Below are positions 17,494 to 26,287 of a stretch of 64,000 nucleotides of DNA, in pieces. The position numbers and the translations under genes were made by a program. Source of the DNA: Albidovulum aestuarii. Lineage in GTDB: Bacteria; Pseudomonadota; Alphaproteobacteria; Rhodobacterales; Rhodobacteraceae. The stretch covers positions 248,001-312,000 of the forward strand of contig NZ_JASBQQ010000004.1 of NCBI RefSeq assembly GCF_029961185.1, written 5' to 3'. Numbering within the stretch: the stretch's first letter is position 1; every line of letters begins with the position of its first letter. The notes under the pieces were generated by a model that ran no database searches, was not told where the DNA came from, and saw nothing but the letters and a program-made list of their open reading frames with translations.

Positions 17494-19029
17494 ATGAGGG
17501 AAACCCATCGGACCGGGCGCAGACGCGCCAGCGGCCAACAGACGCAAACCCAGCGCGAAACCAATTACCGGCAGTTGCGCAATCCCTTCCCACCGATGCG
17601 GGTTTTTTCGGACGACCAGATTGCGGCGATGCATGATACGTCCCTGCGCGTCCTCGAGGACCTTGGCATCCGCATCCTTCTGCCCGAGGCGCGTGCAATC
17701 TTCCGTGCGGCGGGCGCGCGAGTGGACGAAGACAGCCAAATGGTCTTCCTCGGTCGCGACATCGTGGCAGAGGCATTGATCACGGCGCCGCGCAGCATCA
17801 GGCTACGGGGCGGCACGCCGGAACGCGACCTCCTGCTGGAGCTTGGTAGCCTGACCTTCCAACCGGGCGCGGGCTGCCCCCACGCGACCGATCTCGAACG
17901 CGGGCGGAGGCCCGGAACAGAGCGCGATTTTCGCGAACTCGTACAACTGACCCAGGCTTTTGACGTCCTGCACATGGTCCCGCCACTGGTCGAACCGCAG
18001 GACGTGCCGGTGCATCTGCGCCACTACGCCACGATGAAGGCCCAGATCGAACTGTCGGACAAAGTGCCCTTTGTCTTCTCCCGCGGCACGCCGCAGGTGT
18101 TGGAAAGCTTCGACATGCTGAAGCTCGCGCGAGGCCTCGACGACGGAGCATTTGCAGCCCAACCGCATTGCTACACGATCATCAACACCAACTCGCCCCG
18201 CCAGATCGACATACCGATGGCGCAGGGGCTGATCGACTTCGCGCGCGCCGGACAGGTGGCGATTGTGACGCCCTTCACGCTGATGGGGGCGATGGCGCCG
18301 ATCACGGTCGCGGGTTCAATCACGCTCAGCCATGCCGAGGCGCTGGCGGCGATCACGCTCAGTCAGCTTGCCCGGCCCGGAGCGCCGGTGATGTACGGCA
18401 CCTTCACCTCGAACGTCGACATGAAGTCCGGCGCCCCGGCGCTTGGCACGCCCGAGCATTTCAAGGCCTCTCTAGCCGCCGGGCAATTGGCCCGGCTCAT
18501 TGGCCTGCCGTGGCGCTGCGCCACAGGATCGGCTGGCAATATCAACGACGCGCAGGCCGCGCACGAGACGCAATTCGCGCTCTGGGGCTGCCTCATGGCG
18601 GGGGCGACGACCATCATCCATGCCGCAGGTTGGCTCGAAGGCGGGTTGAGTATCAGCTATGAAAAGATGATCACGGACATCGAGGCGCTGCAGATGGTGG
18701 CCGAACTTTGCGCTGCAACCCCTTGCACCAGCGACGAGATCGGTTTTGACGCCATCGCCGAGGTCGCACCCGGCGGGCATTTCTTTGCCACGACCCAGAC
18801 CATGGCCCGCTACCAGACGGAATTCTACGAGCCGATCGTCGCCGACTGGTCGAACTTCGGCACGTGGACGGAACGCGGTGCGGTCGACGCCAATACCCGC
18901 GCGACCGGGATCTGGAAGCGCATCGTAGCCGAGGACTGGCGCGCGCCTCTCGCCCCCGGCAGGATGGAGGCCGTCAACGATTACATCACGCGCCGGACCG
19001 CCGAGGGCGGTGCGCCGCCGGAGAGCTGA
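17494..19029 (+). CDS. MttB-superfamily (COG5598) methyltransferase, non-pyrrolysine (copy 1)
   Basis: A 511-residue TIM-barrel protein of the trimethylamine methyltransferase family. It reads through without an in-frame amber codon, so it is a non-pyrrolysine member like the glycine betaine methyltransferase MtgB. Shared core motifs with the other two copies: IINTNSPRQIDIPMAQGLI, GAMAPITVAG, ARPGAPVMYGTFTSNVDMKS. Such enzymes move a methyl group from a quaternary amine to a corrinoid protein. No corrinoid protein gene is adjacent. GGGAG precedes ATG 17494. It follows the P450 by five bases. Confidence 0.88.
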   Translation: MRETHRTGRRRASGQQTQTQRETNYRQLRNPFPPMRVFSDDQIAAMHDTSLRVLEDLGIRILLPEARAIFRAAGARVDEDSQMVFLGRDIVAEALITAPRSIRLRGGTPERDLLLELGSLTFQPGAGCPHATDLERGRRPGTERDFRELVQLTQAFDVLHMVPPLVEPQDVPVHLRHYATMKAQIELSDKVPFVFSRGTPQVLESFDMLKLARGLDDGAFAAQPHCYTIINTNSPRQIDIPMAQGLIDFARAGQVAIVTPFTLMGAMAPITVAGSITLSHAEALAAITLSQLARPGAPVMYGTFTSNVDMKSGAPALGTPEHFKASLAAGQLARLIGLPWRCATGSAGNINDAQAAHETQFALWGCLMAGATTIIHAAGWLEGGLSISYEKMITDIEALQMVAELCAATPCTSDEIGFDAIAEVAPGGHFFATTQTMARYQTEFYEPIVADWSNFGTWTERGAVDANTRATGIWKRIVAEDWRAPLAPGRMEAVNDYITRRTAEGGAPPES

Positions 19030-19031
19030 AC

Positions 19032-19694
19032 ATGACGCGCGACAACGGCAAGATCGTGAAATTGCAGCGCGAGGAAACAAACGCTGGCCCGCGCGTCACC
19101 CGCGACGACTGGCTGAACGTCGCCCGCGACATTCTTTTGTCTGACGGCGTTGCCGAGGTAAAAGTGCTGACCATCGGTGAGCGCCTGCAGGTCGCCCGGT
19201 CCTCATTCTACTGGTATTTCAAAAGCCGAAAGGACCTCCTCGACGCGCTTCTGGCAGACTGGGAGGCGACGAACACCGCGATCCTCGTGCGGCATTGCGA
19301 GATGCCTGCCCAGACGATCACCGGTGCGGTCTGCAACTTCTTCCGCTGCTTCGTTGACCCGGCGTTGTTTGACCAGCGGCTTGACTTCGCGGTCCGCGAA
19401 TGGGCGCGGCGCGACGGCTCGGTCCGCCGGGTCATCGACCGGGCCGACGACACGCGGCTGGCTGCGGTGGCTGCGATGTTCCGCCGACATGGTTATTCGG
19501 ACTACGAGGCCGATGTGCGCGCCCGCATCCTCTACTTCATGCAGCTCGGCTACCACGCCCTGGATCAGAGCGAGCCGATGCGGATCCGCATGGGGCGGCT
19601 CGAAGGCTATCTGCTTGGGTTCACAGGCAGGGAAGCTACTCGCGAAGAGGTCGAAGCATTCCGCTCCTGGGCAATCGCAGTAGCAAGGGGATGA
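19032..19694 (+). CDS. TetR-family transcriptional regulator
   Basis: A 220-residue regulator closing module A. The N-terminal HTH has recognition-helix region LTIGERLQVARSSFYWYFKSRK followed by DLLDALLADWE. The all-helical C-terminal ligand pocket is not informative. ATG 19032 is preceded by GGAGAG and sits just after the MttB stop; longer readings into the MttB gene are not needed. As last gene of the operon it is probably a local repressor that responds to the substrate or a pathway product. Module B also ends with a TetR gene. Confidence 0.88.
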   Translation: MTRDNGKIVKLQREETNAGPRVTRDDWLNVARDILLSDGVAEVKVLTIGERLQVARSSFYWYFKSRKDLLDALLADWEATNTAILVRHCEMPAQTITGAVCNFFRCFVDPALFDQRLDFAVREWARRDGSVRRVIDRADDTRLAAVAAMFRRHGYSDYEADVRARILYFMQLGYHALDQSEPMRIRMGRLEGYLLGFTGREATREEVEAFRSWAIAVARG

Positions 19695-20011
19695 CGACCG
19701 GGGAAGGTTCCTTCATTTTTCTGCATGAGGACCGCCGCGCCTCCTACGGCTGGCGCCCGGCCTGGGCAGAGGCCATCCTTTGGCCCGCAAATGGGGCTAT
19801 AGTCCTGGGCAAAGGCAGACACGGCCGCGCGACGGCCGAGCAGTGATCCGGGAAACCCGGTTATCGTCAGGGCGGCGCATCAAACCGCCGACAACAAGAA
19901 AACCCGCGACCATCCCGTCGTAGTATTCTTGTCTGACCTGCATGGCGGCCTGGGGAACAGGTAATTTCCCATTCGCGAATGAACCGTTAAATGATCTTCA
20001 GGGTGACAAAC
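19695..20011. other. Gap between convergent genes, no gene seen
   Basis: 317 bases separate the convergent TetR and AraC-type genes. I see only short hairpins (CCGGG/CCCGG at 19848-19860 and GGCGG/CCGCC at 19871-19889), neither followed by a T run. A 71-codon minus-strand reading (19607-19822) overlaps the TetR gene and has no recognisable motif, so it is not called. Confidence 0.5.
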
Positions 20012-21028
20012 CTAGGCGCGGCGCGCGATGTGTGAAGCCATTGCTTGGGGTGACACAGCTACCGGAAACTCGGTTGTGTGAGATCTGAAGGCGCGCTCAT
20101 TCATGGGCGAATAACCGAACCGGGTCCGGAACACCTTCGAGAAATGCGATGCGGAATTGAATCCGCACGCCACCGCGATTTCAGAGATGCTTGCCTCGGA
20201 TTGAAGCAGGAGGTTCCGGGCACGGTTTAGGCGCAGCGCGAGCCAATAGCGCATCGGTGCGGTGTTAAGATGTTTCGCGAAGATCCGCTCCAGTTGTCGG
20301 CAGGATATTCCCAGCTCTTCCGCAATTTCGTGCGAAGTGATCGGTGTTTCGATGTATTCGTTCATCAGCGCGATGGCCTTGCCGAGCAGCTTGTTGCGGA
20401 CGCCGTGTCGAAGCTGTGCGGAAAAGCGTTGTGGCGACGTGCCGTCCCGCATGCCGGAACACACAAGTTGTTCGGCAATCGCAATGGCGAGATCGCGACC
20501 ATGATCCTTTAAGATGATGTGAAGCAAGAGGTCCACTGTCGCAGTGCCCCCGGAACAGGTCGGATGGGTCGCATCGGCGACAAAGAGCGATCTGGTAAGA
20601 CTCACGGTCGGAAATCGTTCCAGAAAGACGTCGTGATAGGCCCAATGGATTGCGGCTTCCTTCCCGGCGAGGAGCCCCGCCTTGGCAAGAAAGTAAGCGC
20701 CCGAGCAAATCCCGCCTATTATCGCGCCATGGGCCCTTTGCGTTCGTATGTATGCGCCGAGATCGGCGCATTGACTTCGAAACGCCTCATCGCCTGAAAC
20801 GATCAGGAGCCTTTGCCTGCGTCCCAATTGTATCAGTCCACGATCCACGGACGTGTGCAGGCCGTTGGAAGCCGTCACCGGCTTGCCGTCGACGGACGCG
20901 AGGCTCCACCTGTAGATTTCCTTACCCGCGACGAAATTCGCCAGGCGGAGTGGTTCAATTGCGCAAGTCAAAGCAATCTGCGGGAAGCCGTCGGTCAGAA
21001 GGAATACGAAATGAGACGCCTCTCTCAT
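20012..21028 (-). CDS. GlxA/GbdR-type AraC-family transcriptional regulator
   Basis: A 338-residue activator-type protein. Residues 5 to about 185 form a DJ-1/PfpI-like (class I glutaminase-like) sensor domain with the elbow GGICSGAYFLAKAGLL. About 220-320 is a double HTH of the AraC type (ETPITSHEIAEELGISCRQ, EASISEIAVACGFNSASHFS). Proteins of this build include GbdR and CdhR of Pseudomonas, which sense betaines and carnitine derivatives. That fits the adjacent MttB gene on the same strand. AAGGAA lies nine bases before the ATG. Ligand is inferred, not shown. Confidence 0.88.
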   Translation of the reverse strand: MREASHFVFLLTDGFPQIALTCAIEPLRLANFVAGKEIYRWSLASVDGKPVTASNGLHTSVDRGLIQLGRRQRLLIVSGDEAFRSQCADLGAYIRTQRAHGAIIGGICSGAYFLAKAGLLAGKEAAIHWAYHDVFLERFPTVSLTRSLFVADATHPTCSGGTATVDLLLHIILKDHGRDLAIAIAEQLVCSGMRDGTSPQRFSAQLRHGVRNKLLGKAIALMNEYIETPITSHEIAEELGISCRQLERIFAKHLNTAPMRYWLALRLNRARNLLLQSEASISEIAVACGFNSASHFSKVFRTRFGYSPMNERAFRSHTTEFPVAVSPQAMASHIARRA

Positions 21029-21485
21029 GGATGAAATTTCCTTATGTTACGGCGCAGTCGGGACGATTCAGGCTTGTTGCCACTGAGACATGGAGACATT
21101 GCGCCGCGACTTTGACCGTAGCCGCACTGACCATTGGTTCGGGCCGGTACGATTGAGGGGAGGAGAAGCCCCCGAAATTTTAAGCGCCGCGGGTCAAGGG
21201 GTGACAGTACTTGGGGCTGACGCCCTGGGCGGCGTACAGCAGCGGCGCGAACACGATCCCAATGAAAAGGGAATCGAATTGTTCTGTCACTCGGATGCCG
21301 CCGCTTATCCTGGGATGTGGCGCGCGGTGTGCCATCCGAAAGCCTGATCAGATCCTTGCTCATGCGAATGTCTCCCGTTCTTTGTGTGCACGAGGATGAG
21401 GGAAGGAACCGTCCAAGGGCAGCGGGACATCTGGACGTTGTCTCTTGCGGTTTATCGCATTAGGTGGAGCATCCTTTGTGCGGGG
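21029..21485. other. 457-base gap holding a possible small-protein gene
   Basis: The gap lies between the MttB stop and the AraC-type start, all on the minus strand. The only coding signal I can support is the possible frameshifted small membrane protein at 21180-21363. The rest shows no clear gene, tRNA or strong hairpin; the stretch just upstream of 21028 should hold the promoter of the regulator gene. Confidence 0.5.
21180..21363 (-). pseudogene. Possible small single-pass membrane protein, apparent one-base frameshift
   Basis: ATG at 21363 has GGGAG at good spacing and opens a hydrophilic stretch (MSKDLIRLSDGTPRATSQDK...). At the four-base A run 21265-21268 (T run on the coding strand) the sense continues in the next frame as a hydrophobic helix, FIGIVFAPLLYAAQGV, and ends SPKYCHPLTRGA plus stop at 21180. 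Removing one base of the run would give a continuous 60-residue protein with one membrane helix. A sequencing error or true decay could cause this. Alternatively GTG 21290 starts a 36-residue protein. I recognise no family. Confidence 0.3.
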
Positions 21486-23057
21486 TTAGTACCACATGTC
21501 CGGCACCGCATCCTTGCGCCGCGCGATGAAGTCCTGCAGCGCCTCGTCGATGCCCTCGTCCAACGGAGGGGCCTCGAATTCCTGCAAAAGCTTCTTCCAG
21601 CGGGAATTGGCGCGCCTGGCGGAATCAATTCCACCCTGTTCGTCCCAGGTCTCCCACGGTTGGTTGTCATCCATTGCACTGTCCCAATAGGCGGTTTCGT
21701 AGTGCCGCAGGGTGTGCTGGGTGGAAAACAGGTGCTGGCCGGGGCCGAGTTCGGCCAAAGCGTCGAAGGCAAGCGTGTCCTCGTTTACCTCCATCCCGTC
21801 GAGATAGGCATGCAGCGCACCGCACATATCGGTGTCCATCACCAGCTTCTCGTAGGACATCGACAGCAACCCGTCGAGGAAACCGGCAGAATGCAGCACG
21901 TAGTTCGCACCACCCTGCACGGCCGACATCATCGACATCATGCTTTGCTGCATGGCCTGCCCGTCGGGCAGTTTCGACGTGCTGAAATTGCCCGCACAGC
22001 GCAGCGGCAGGTTCAGGCGCCGGGCAAGCTGGCCCATGGCAAGCGAGCCGATCGCGGGTTCCGGCGTACCGAAGGTGGGCGATCCGGAGCGCAAGCTCAT
22101 CGAGGAGAAGAAACTGGCGAGGATCGCGGGCGCGCCAGGGCGGACGAGTTGGGTCAGCGCACAGGAGGCCATGCTCTCGGCCAGGCCTTGCGCCACCATG
22201 CCCGCGGTCGTGAGCGGGGCAACGGCGCCGCCAAGAAGGAACGGCAGGTGGATCGAGCCCTGATTGGCCTCCGCATAGGTGCGGATACCCGCCGTCGTTA
22301 CCCCGTCGAGTACCAAGGGCGATGTGGTGTTGAAGTTCCCCATCACCACGCAGTTCTGATCCACGAACCCCGCCCCGAAGAGGATGCGTGCCATCTCGAC
22401 GCTGTCAGCAGCGCGTTCCGCAGCGGTGATCGAGCCGAGGAAGGCGCGGTCGGAATAGCGGATGTGGGAATAGACCATGTCGAGATGGCGTTTGTTCACG
22501 GGTACGTCGGTCGGTTCGCAGACGGTGCCGCCCGAATGGTGCAGCCAGGGCGAGGACTGGGCGAGTTTCACGAAGTTCCGGAAATCCTCGATCGTTCCGT
22601 AGCGGCGGCCCCGGTCGAGATCCATGACAAAGGGCGAGCCATAGGAGGGAGCGAAGACCACGTTCTTGCCGCCGATCCTCACGTTGTTCGCAGGGTTGCG
22701 GGCGTGCTGGGTAAACTCGGCCGGCGCGGTCTTCAGGATCTCGCGCAGCATTCCGGGCGGGAATTTCACGTTCCAGACATCGGCAGAGATATCGGTGACC
22801 TCCGCTCCGGCCTCACGGTACAGCCGCAGCGCTTCGGCGTCATCGCGCAGCTCGATCCCGATTTCAGCGAGGATGCGGTCGGCGGTCGCCTCGATCCGCG
22901 ACAGGCTTTCGTCGGACAGGATGTCGTAGGTTGGCAGGTTGCGGACGATGTAGGGTCGTTTCGACGCCTGTCCGCCCTGAAGCCGCATGTCGCGTCGCTG
23001 CGACCGGCCTCCCCGCTGGCGCTTTGCCTCCGGCTCCGCAAACCCACTGTCCGCCAT
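21486..23057 (-). CDS. MttB-superfamily (COG5598) methyltransferase, non-pyrrolysine (copy 2)
   Basis: A 523-residue member of the trimethylamine methyltransferase family with no internal amber codon. Shared motifs: ESLSRIEATADRILAEIGIE near the N-terminus, then TTSPLVLDGVTTAG, GGAVAPLTTAG and VRPGAPAILASFFSSMSLRS. It is clearly more distant from copies 1 and 3 than they are from each other (for example SFFSSMSLRSGSP against TFTSNVDMKSGAP), suggesting another substrate. A strong GAGGGAG site precedes the start. The divergent LysR gene and the GbdR-like gene are its likely regulators. No corrinoid protein gene is near. Confidence 0.87.
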   Translation of the reverse strand: MADSGFAEPEAKRQRGGRSQRRDMRLQGGQASKRPYIVRNLPTYDILSDESLSRIEATADRILAEIGIELRDDAEALRLYREAGAEVTDISADVWNVKFPPGMLREILKTAPAEFTQHARNPANNVRIGGKNVVFAPSYGSPFVMDLDRGRRYGTIEDFRNFVKLAQSSPWLHHSGGTVCEPTDVPVNKRHLDMVYSHIRYSDRAFLGSITAAERAADSVEMARILFGAGFVDQNCVVMGNFNTTSPLVLDGVTTAGIRTYAEANQGSIHLPFLLGGAVAPLTTAGMVAQGLAESMASCALTQLVRPGAPAILASFFSSMSLRSGSPTFGTPEPAIGSLAMGQLARRLNLPLRCAGNFSTSKLPDGQAMQQSMMSMMSAVQGGANYVLHSAGFLDGLLSMSYEKLVMDTDMCGALHAYLDGMEVNEDTLAFDALAELGPGQHLFSTQHTLRHYETAYWDSAMDDNQPWETWDEQGGIDSARRANSRWKKLLQEFEAPPLDEGIDEALQDFIARRKDAVPDMWY

Positions 23058-23149
23058 GATTCATCTCCCTCATAAGCAAAGTGCAGTTTAGTCAGGCAAA
23101 CGAGCGCGGTAACGCTGGAAAAGTTTCATAATATTGATAAGGTATTTTT
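23058..23149. promoter_or_regulatory. Divergent promoter region between MttB copy 2 and LysR genes
   Basis: Ninety-two bases separate the two divergent starts, the classic LysR-target arrangement. The LysR-proximal part is AT-rich and includes the palindrome AATATT within ATAATATTGATAAG. I cannot fix a T-N11-A box with certainty. Confidence 0.4.
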
Positions 23150-24061
23150 ATGGAAATGCTGCGCAGCCTGTTACCCTCCATCAACGGCCTCGTTGTGTTC
23201 GAAGCTGCCGGAAGGTTGTCGAGTTTTACCGCCGCTGCACGTGAGTTGCACATGACACAGGCGGCGGTTTCCTACGCCATCGCCCGGCTTGAGGAACATC
23301 TGGGCACGGCACTGTTCCTGCGCGAGTACCGGCGGGTCCGGCTGAGCGAGGCGGGCGAACGGTTTCATGCCGATGTGTCGATCGGGCTGTCCCATATCAA
23401 GCGGTCCGCTCAGGATCTGCGTTCGGTGGCTACAGGCGGTCACGTGACCCTGTCCTGCTCCACCGCCTTCGCGGCCTTCTGGATGGTGCCGCGCATGGCG
23501 CAACTGCGCGAGGATCTTCCCCATATCGACCTGCGTATCCAGACGGCGGACCGTGACCTTGACCTTTTGGGCGAAGGAATCCCTTTGGCTGTAAGGGGCG
23601 GCGATCCCGGTGAATGGTCGAAATACCATGCCGAGCCGCTCGCGCCCGAAGAAATCTACCCGGTCTGTGGAGCGGGTTATCTCGCCGAGAGAGACCAGCC
23701 GCGACGCGCGGCGGACTTGCTCGGGCACCAGTTGATCCACCTGGAAGAACCGTTCCGGTCGGCAGCGACCTGGCGCGATTGGTTCGAGTCCGTCGGCATT
23801 GACGGGCAGAAGGTGCCCAAAGGGCTGCAGATCAACGACTACGTTCTGGTCATCCAGTCAGTCATCGCAGGGCAAGGTGTCGCTCTCGGCTGGCGGCACC
23901 TCGTGGAGGGGCTGGTGGAAAAGGGCGTACTTGTCCGGCTGACCAACCATGCCCTGACGACGGGCATGGACTTCCATGTCATCTGGCCGCGAGACGCCGC
24001 CCTTTCGCGCGCGGCTTTGGACGTGCGGGATTGGCTGCTGGCATGGCCCGTGCCCAAATAG
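23150..24061 (+). CDS. LysR-family transcriptional regulator (GcvA-like)
   Basis: A 303-residue LysR protein. The N-terminal winged HTH reads FEAAGRLSSFTAAARELHMT then QAAVSYAIARLEEHLG, close to the GcvA group. The effector domain follows from about residue 90 (HVTLSCSTAFAAFWMVPRMA). It is transcribed away from MttB copy 2 with a 92-base shared region, so it probably activates that gene in response to its substrate. Nothing follows on the plus strand for over 400 bases. Confidence 0.9.
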   Translation: MEMLRSLLPSINGLVVFEAAGRLSSFTAAARELHMTQAAVSYAIARLEEHLGTALFLREYRRVRLSEAGERFHADVSIGLSHIKRSAQDLRSVATGGHVTLSCSTAFAAFWMVPRMAQLREDLPHIDLRIQTADRDLDLLGEGIPLAVRGGDPGEWSKYHAEPLAPEEIYPVCGAGYLAERDQPRRAADLLGHQLIHLEEPFRSAATWRDWFESVGIDGQKVPKGLQINDYVLVIQSVIAGQGVALGWRHLVEGLVEKGVLVRLTNHALTTGMDFHVIWPRDAALSRAALDVRDWLLAWPVPK

Positions 24062-24255
24062 GACGCGTCAGGTTCCGCCCCTCCGGGGCACCACCGCCGC
24101 CATCGGCTTCTCGGTTTCACGCGGACGTCAGGGCTCGGCGCGTCCGGCACCAGCTTGGGGCGCCGGGCCGCGTTTCGGTCGATTTCGACAAGCTGCCGAT
24201 CAGAGGATGAGAAGCAAGTCTTGCACCACCGTCCTGGCGGGCAGTGAGCAGCCTT

Positions 24256-24292
24256 AACCATAGCGGTGGACCAATTCAGTTGGAGAGGCTCA
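24256..24292 (+). repeat. 37-base dispersed repeat, copy 1
   Basis: These 37 bases match 59904-59940 at 34 positions in the same orientation. Both copies begin AACCATA and contain the block GGTGGACCAATTCAGTTGG. Neither lies in a gene. They look like relics of the end of one mobile element; the element family is not certain. Confidence 0.6.
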
Positions 24293-24316
24293 GGCCAGTT
24301 GAGTTGGGGAGGTTCA
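24271..24316 (+). repeat. Imperfect 22-base tandem repeat at the dispersed repeat
   Basis: Bases 24271-24292 and 24295-24316 are 22-base copies that match at 18 positions and are separated by GG. Tandem copies of a short site at an element end are typical of transposase binding sites, for example in IS21-type elements. Copy 2 of the dispersed repeat near 59904 has only one unit. Confidence 0.5.
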
Positions 24317-24482
24317 GCGAAATGCGGCCATCCATCGTTGATCCGGATGCCGCAGTGTGGTTCCCGCAAAGCCTCCCGAAACCGGACATTCTTGAACTGT
24401 CTAGTGTGGTCAGGAGCAGAGTTGAGGCAATTGGCACAGGCCAACGTCCTTAGCGTTGGCCGCGCTATGTCGCATTTTTTCG

Positions 24483-25397
24483 TCAACCCGAACGGGTTGG
24501 GCTGGACGACATTTGCGGTTCAGGCGGCGGTCCTGCGGGCGTATCGACGAGGAGGCCGTAGTTCCGGGGGCGTCTCGTCTGAAATGTACCCCAGTGATTT
24601 CGATCCTTTGCGGCCTGATCGAGATTGAATGTGGCCGTAACAATTCCTTCTTCGGTTCGACCCAATTGCGACACGACATGCGCGCGCTGATCACAGGCGA
24701 AGGACGAGCCGTAAAAATCGATGGTGTAGCCGTCATCGGTTTCCGTTCCGATCCGGTTCGCGGCAAGGACCGGGATCACATTCGACGCCGCATGTCCGCG
24801 CATCGCGGATTGCCACTGTTCGGCGGTATCGAGATCCGGCCATTTCGGTTCACTGCCGATGGCTGTGGGATAAACGAGAAGTTCCGCCCCCTTCAGCACC
24901 ATGGCGCGGGCAAGTTCGGGAAACCACTGGTCCCAGCAGATGCCAACTCCAAGGCGCAAATAGCGCGTGTCCCAGACCTGCGGTCCGTCGGGTGACGCAT
25001 CGAAATACGCCGTCTCGATATACCCGTCGAAATCCGGGATGTGGCATTTCCGGTAGATCCCCAGCACCGTTCCGTCAGCGTCGATCACGGCCACCGAATT
25101 GTAAAGCTGCTCACCCGCGTGTTCGTAGAACGATAGCGGGATCACGGTCCCGGTCTCCCGCGCGAGATCCTGAAACCGAGCGATCAGCGGATGCCCTTTG
25201 GCTGGTCGGGCAAGGTCGCGGTATTTCGGATTCACGGCCTTGCAGAAATAGGGCGCCGCGAACAGTTCCGATGGCAGAACCAGTTGCGCGCCATCACGTG
25301 CGGCACGGGCACAAAGCTCGAAAACCCGGCCAACGGTCGCCTTTTCGTCCCAGTCGTGCCACGTTTGAACCGCGGCAACCTTCAGTAATCGTGTCAT
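24483..25397 (-). CDS. aguB: N-carbamoylputrescine amidase-like carbon-nitrogen hydrolase
   Basis: A 304-residue nitrilase-superfamily enzyme predicted to hydrolyse N-carbamoylputrescine to putrescine, CO2 and ammonia. The catalytic triad is visible: Glu in QLVLPSELF, Lys in YRKCHIPDF, Cys in GVGICWDQWFPE. Length fits the AguB family. The agmatine deiminase gene just across the divergent region supports this role over other amidases of the fold. It shares a four-base overlap with the upstream LysR gene, so the two are co-translated. Confidence 0.87.
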   Translation of the reverse strand: MTRLLKVAAVQTWHDWDEKATVGRVFELCARAARDGAQLVLPSELFAAPYFCKAVNPKYRDLARPAKGHPLIARFQDLARETGTVIPLSFYEHAGEQLYNSVAVIDADGTVLGIYRKCHIPDFDGYIETAYFDASPDGPQVWDTRYLRLGVGICWDQWFPELARAMVLKGAELLVYPTAIGSEPKWPDLDTAEQWQSAMRGHAASNVIPVLAANRIGTETDDGYTIDFYGSSFACDQRAHVVSQLGRTEEGIVTATFNLDQAAKDRNHWGTFQTRRPRNYGLLVDTPAGPPPEPQMSSSPTRSG

Positions 25398-26287
25398 GTC
25401 GAATGTCCTTCTTCTGACAGCAGGTCAAGCAGCCAGGCGCGGAACACCCGCACCCGTTCCAGTTTCAGCGCCTCGGGGCTTGAGATCATCAGGTAGCCGG
25501 GCGCAGCGACGCGAATATCTGGAAATGGAGCGACCAGCGCGCCGCTTTCCAATAACCCGTGTGCAAGTGTCAAACTGCCAAGCGCGATGCCCAGATCGCG
25601 AGTGGCGGCCTGAAGCAGCAGCCCGGAATCGCTGAAATTGTATCCAGCGACCTGATTGCCGCCGTTCACACCCGCGGCGGCAAACCAGGTCGGCCAGTCC
25701 TCGCGGCGTTCGTCGTGCAACAGTGTCGCGGCGAGCAGATCGACTGGCGACCGGATCGCCAGCCGCTCGATCAGCGCGGGCGTGGCGAGAGGCGTCAGGA
25801 AGTCATCGCAAATCGGCGTTGCCTGAATGCCCTCCGGGCGCCGGTCAGCGTGCCGTATGGTGACGAAAACCTCGCCGAGCAGAGGGTCGATGGGCGTGTC
25901 TTCGGTGTGAAGCCAAATGTTGTGTTCCGGATGCAAGTTCTTGTACTGCGCTAATTTCGGCAGCAGGACGGCATCGGCGAATGACCGTGACGAAGACACG
26001 ATGATCTGGTTGGGTTTCTTGTATTGCTCCAGACGCCGCAGCCCGTGGTCGAGCAGGTCGAGACAATCCCGCACCGTCTGGAGCAGATCAGTTCCCGCGT
26101 CCGTGGTCACCGCGCCGCGATGCAGCCGGTTGAACAACGGTTGCCCAAGCAGGTCTTCAAGCGATTTGACCTGATGGCTGACCGCGGATTGTGTCATCGA
26201 CAGTTCGTCAGCCGCACGGGTGAAACTGCTAAGCCGCGCCGTCGCCTCAAACGAGATGAGAGATCGGAGAGTTGGACGATTTAGCAT
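25394..26287 (-). CDS. LysR-family transcriptional regulator (GcvA-like)
   Basis: A 297-residue regulator. The HTH is FEATARLSSFTRAADELSMT followed by QSAVSHQVKSLEDLLGQPLF. It lies first in a minus-strand pair with the amidase gene and is divergent from the agmatine deiminase gene, so it is well placed to control the whole agmatine cluster. The effector domain gives no ligand. Its start lacks a strong ribosome site. Confidence 0.9.
   Translation of the reverse strand: MLNRPTLRSLISFEATARLSSFTRAADELSMTQSAVSHQVKSLEDLLGQPLFNRLHRGAVTTDAGTDLLQTVRDCLDLLDHGLRRLEQYKKPNQIIVSSSRSFADAVLLPKLAQYKNLHPEHNIWLHTEDTPIDPLLGEVFVTIRHADRRPEGIQATPICDDFLTPLATPALIERLAIRSPVDLLAATLLHDERREDWPTWFAAAGVNGGNQVAGYNFSDSGLLLQAATRDLGIALGSLTLAHGLLESGALVAPFPDIRVAAPGYLMISSPEALKLERVRVFRAWLLDLLSEEGHST

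Larger units (their letters stand above)
24062..24482. other. 421-base gap with repeat relic, no gene
   Basis: This gap lies between the LysR stop and the convergent amidase stop. It carries the 37-base repeat shared with 59904-59940 and an imperfect 22-base tandem duplication. A minus-strand frame stays open across much of it, but its translation has low complexity and no motif. It looks like decayed mobile-element DNA. Confidence 0.5.

Noticed and set aside
17494-19029. Pyrrolysine-type MttB
   Set aside because: All three MttB homologues read through without an in-frame amber codon, so pyrrolysine is not encoded.
19400-19846. Plus-strand frame running from within the TetR gene into the gap
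   Set aside because: Out of frame with TetR for most of its length, no start signal and no motif.
19695-20011. Possible cobalamin riboswitch, looked for because MttB chemistry uses corrinoids
   Set aside because: No B12-box-like block or matching fold was found here, and the gap is between convergent gene ends.
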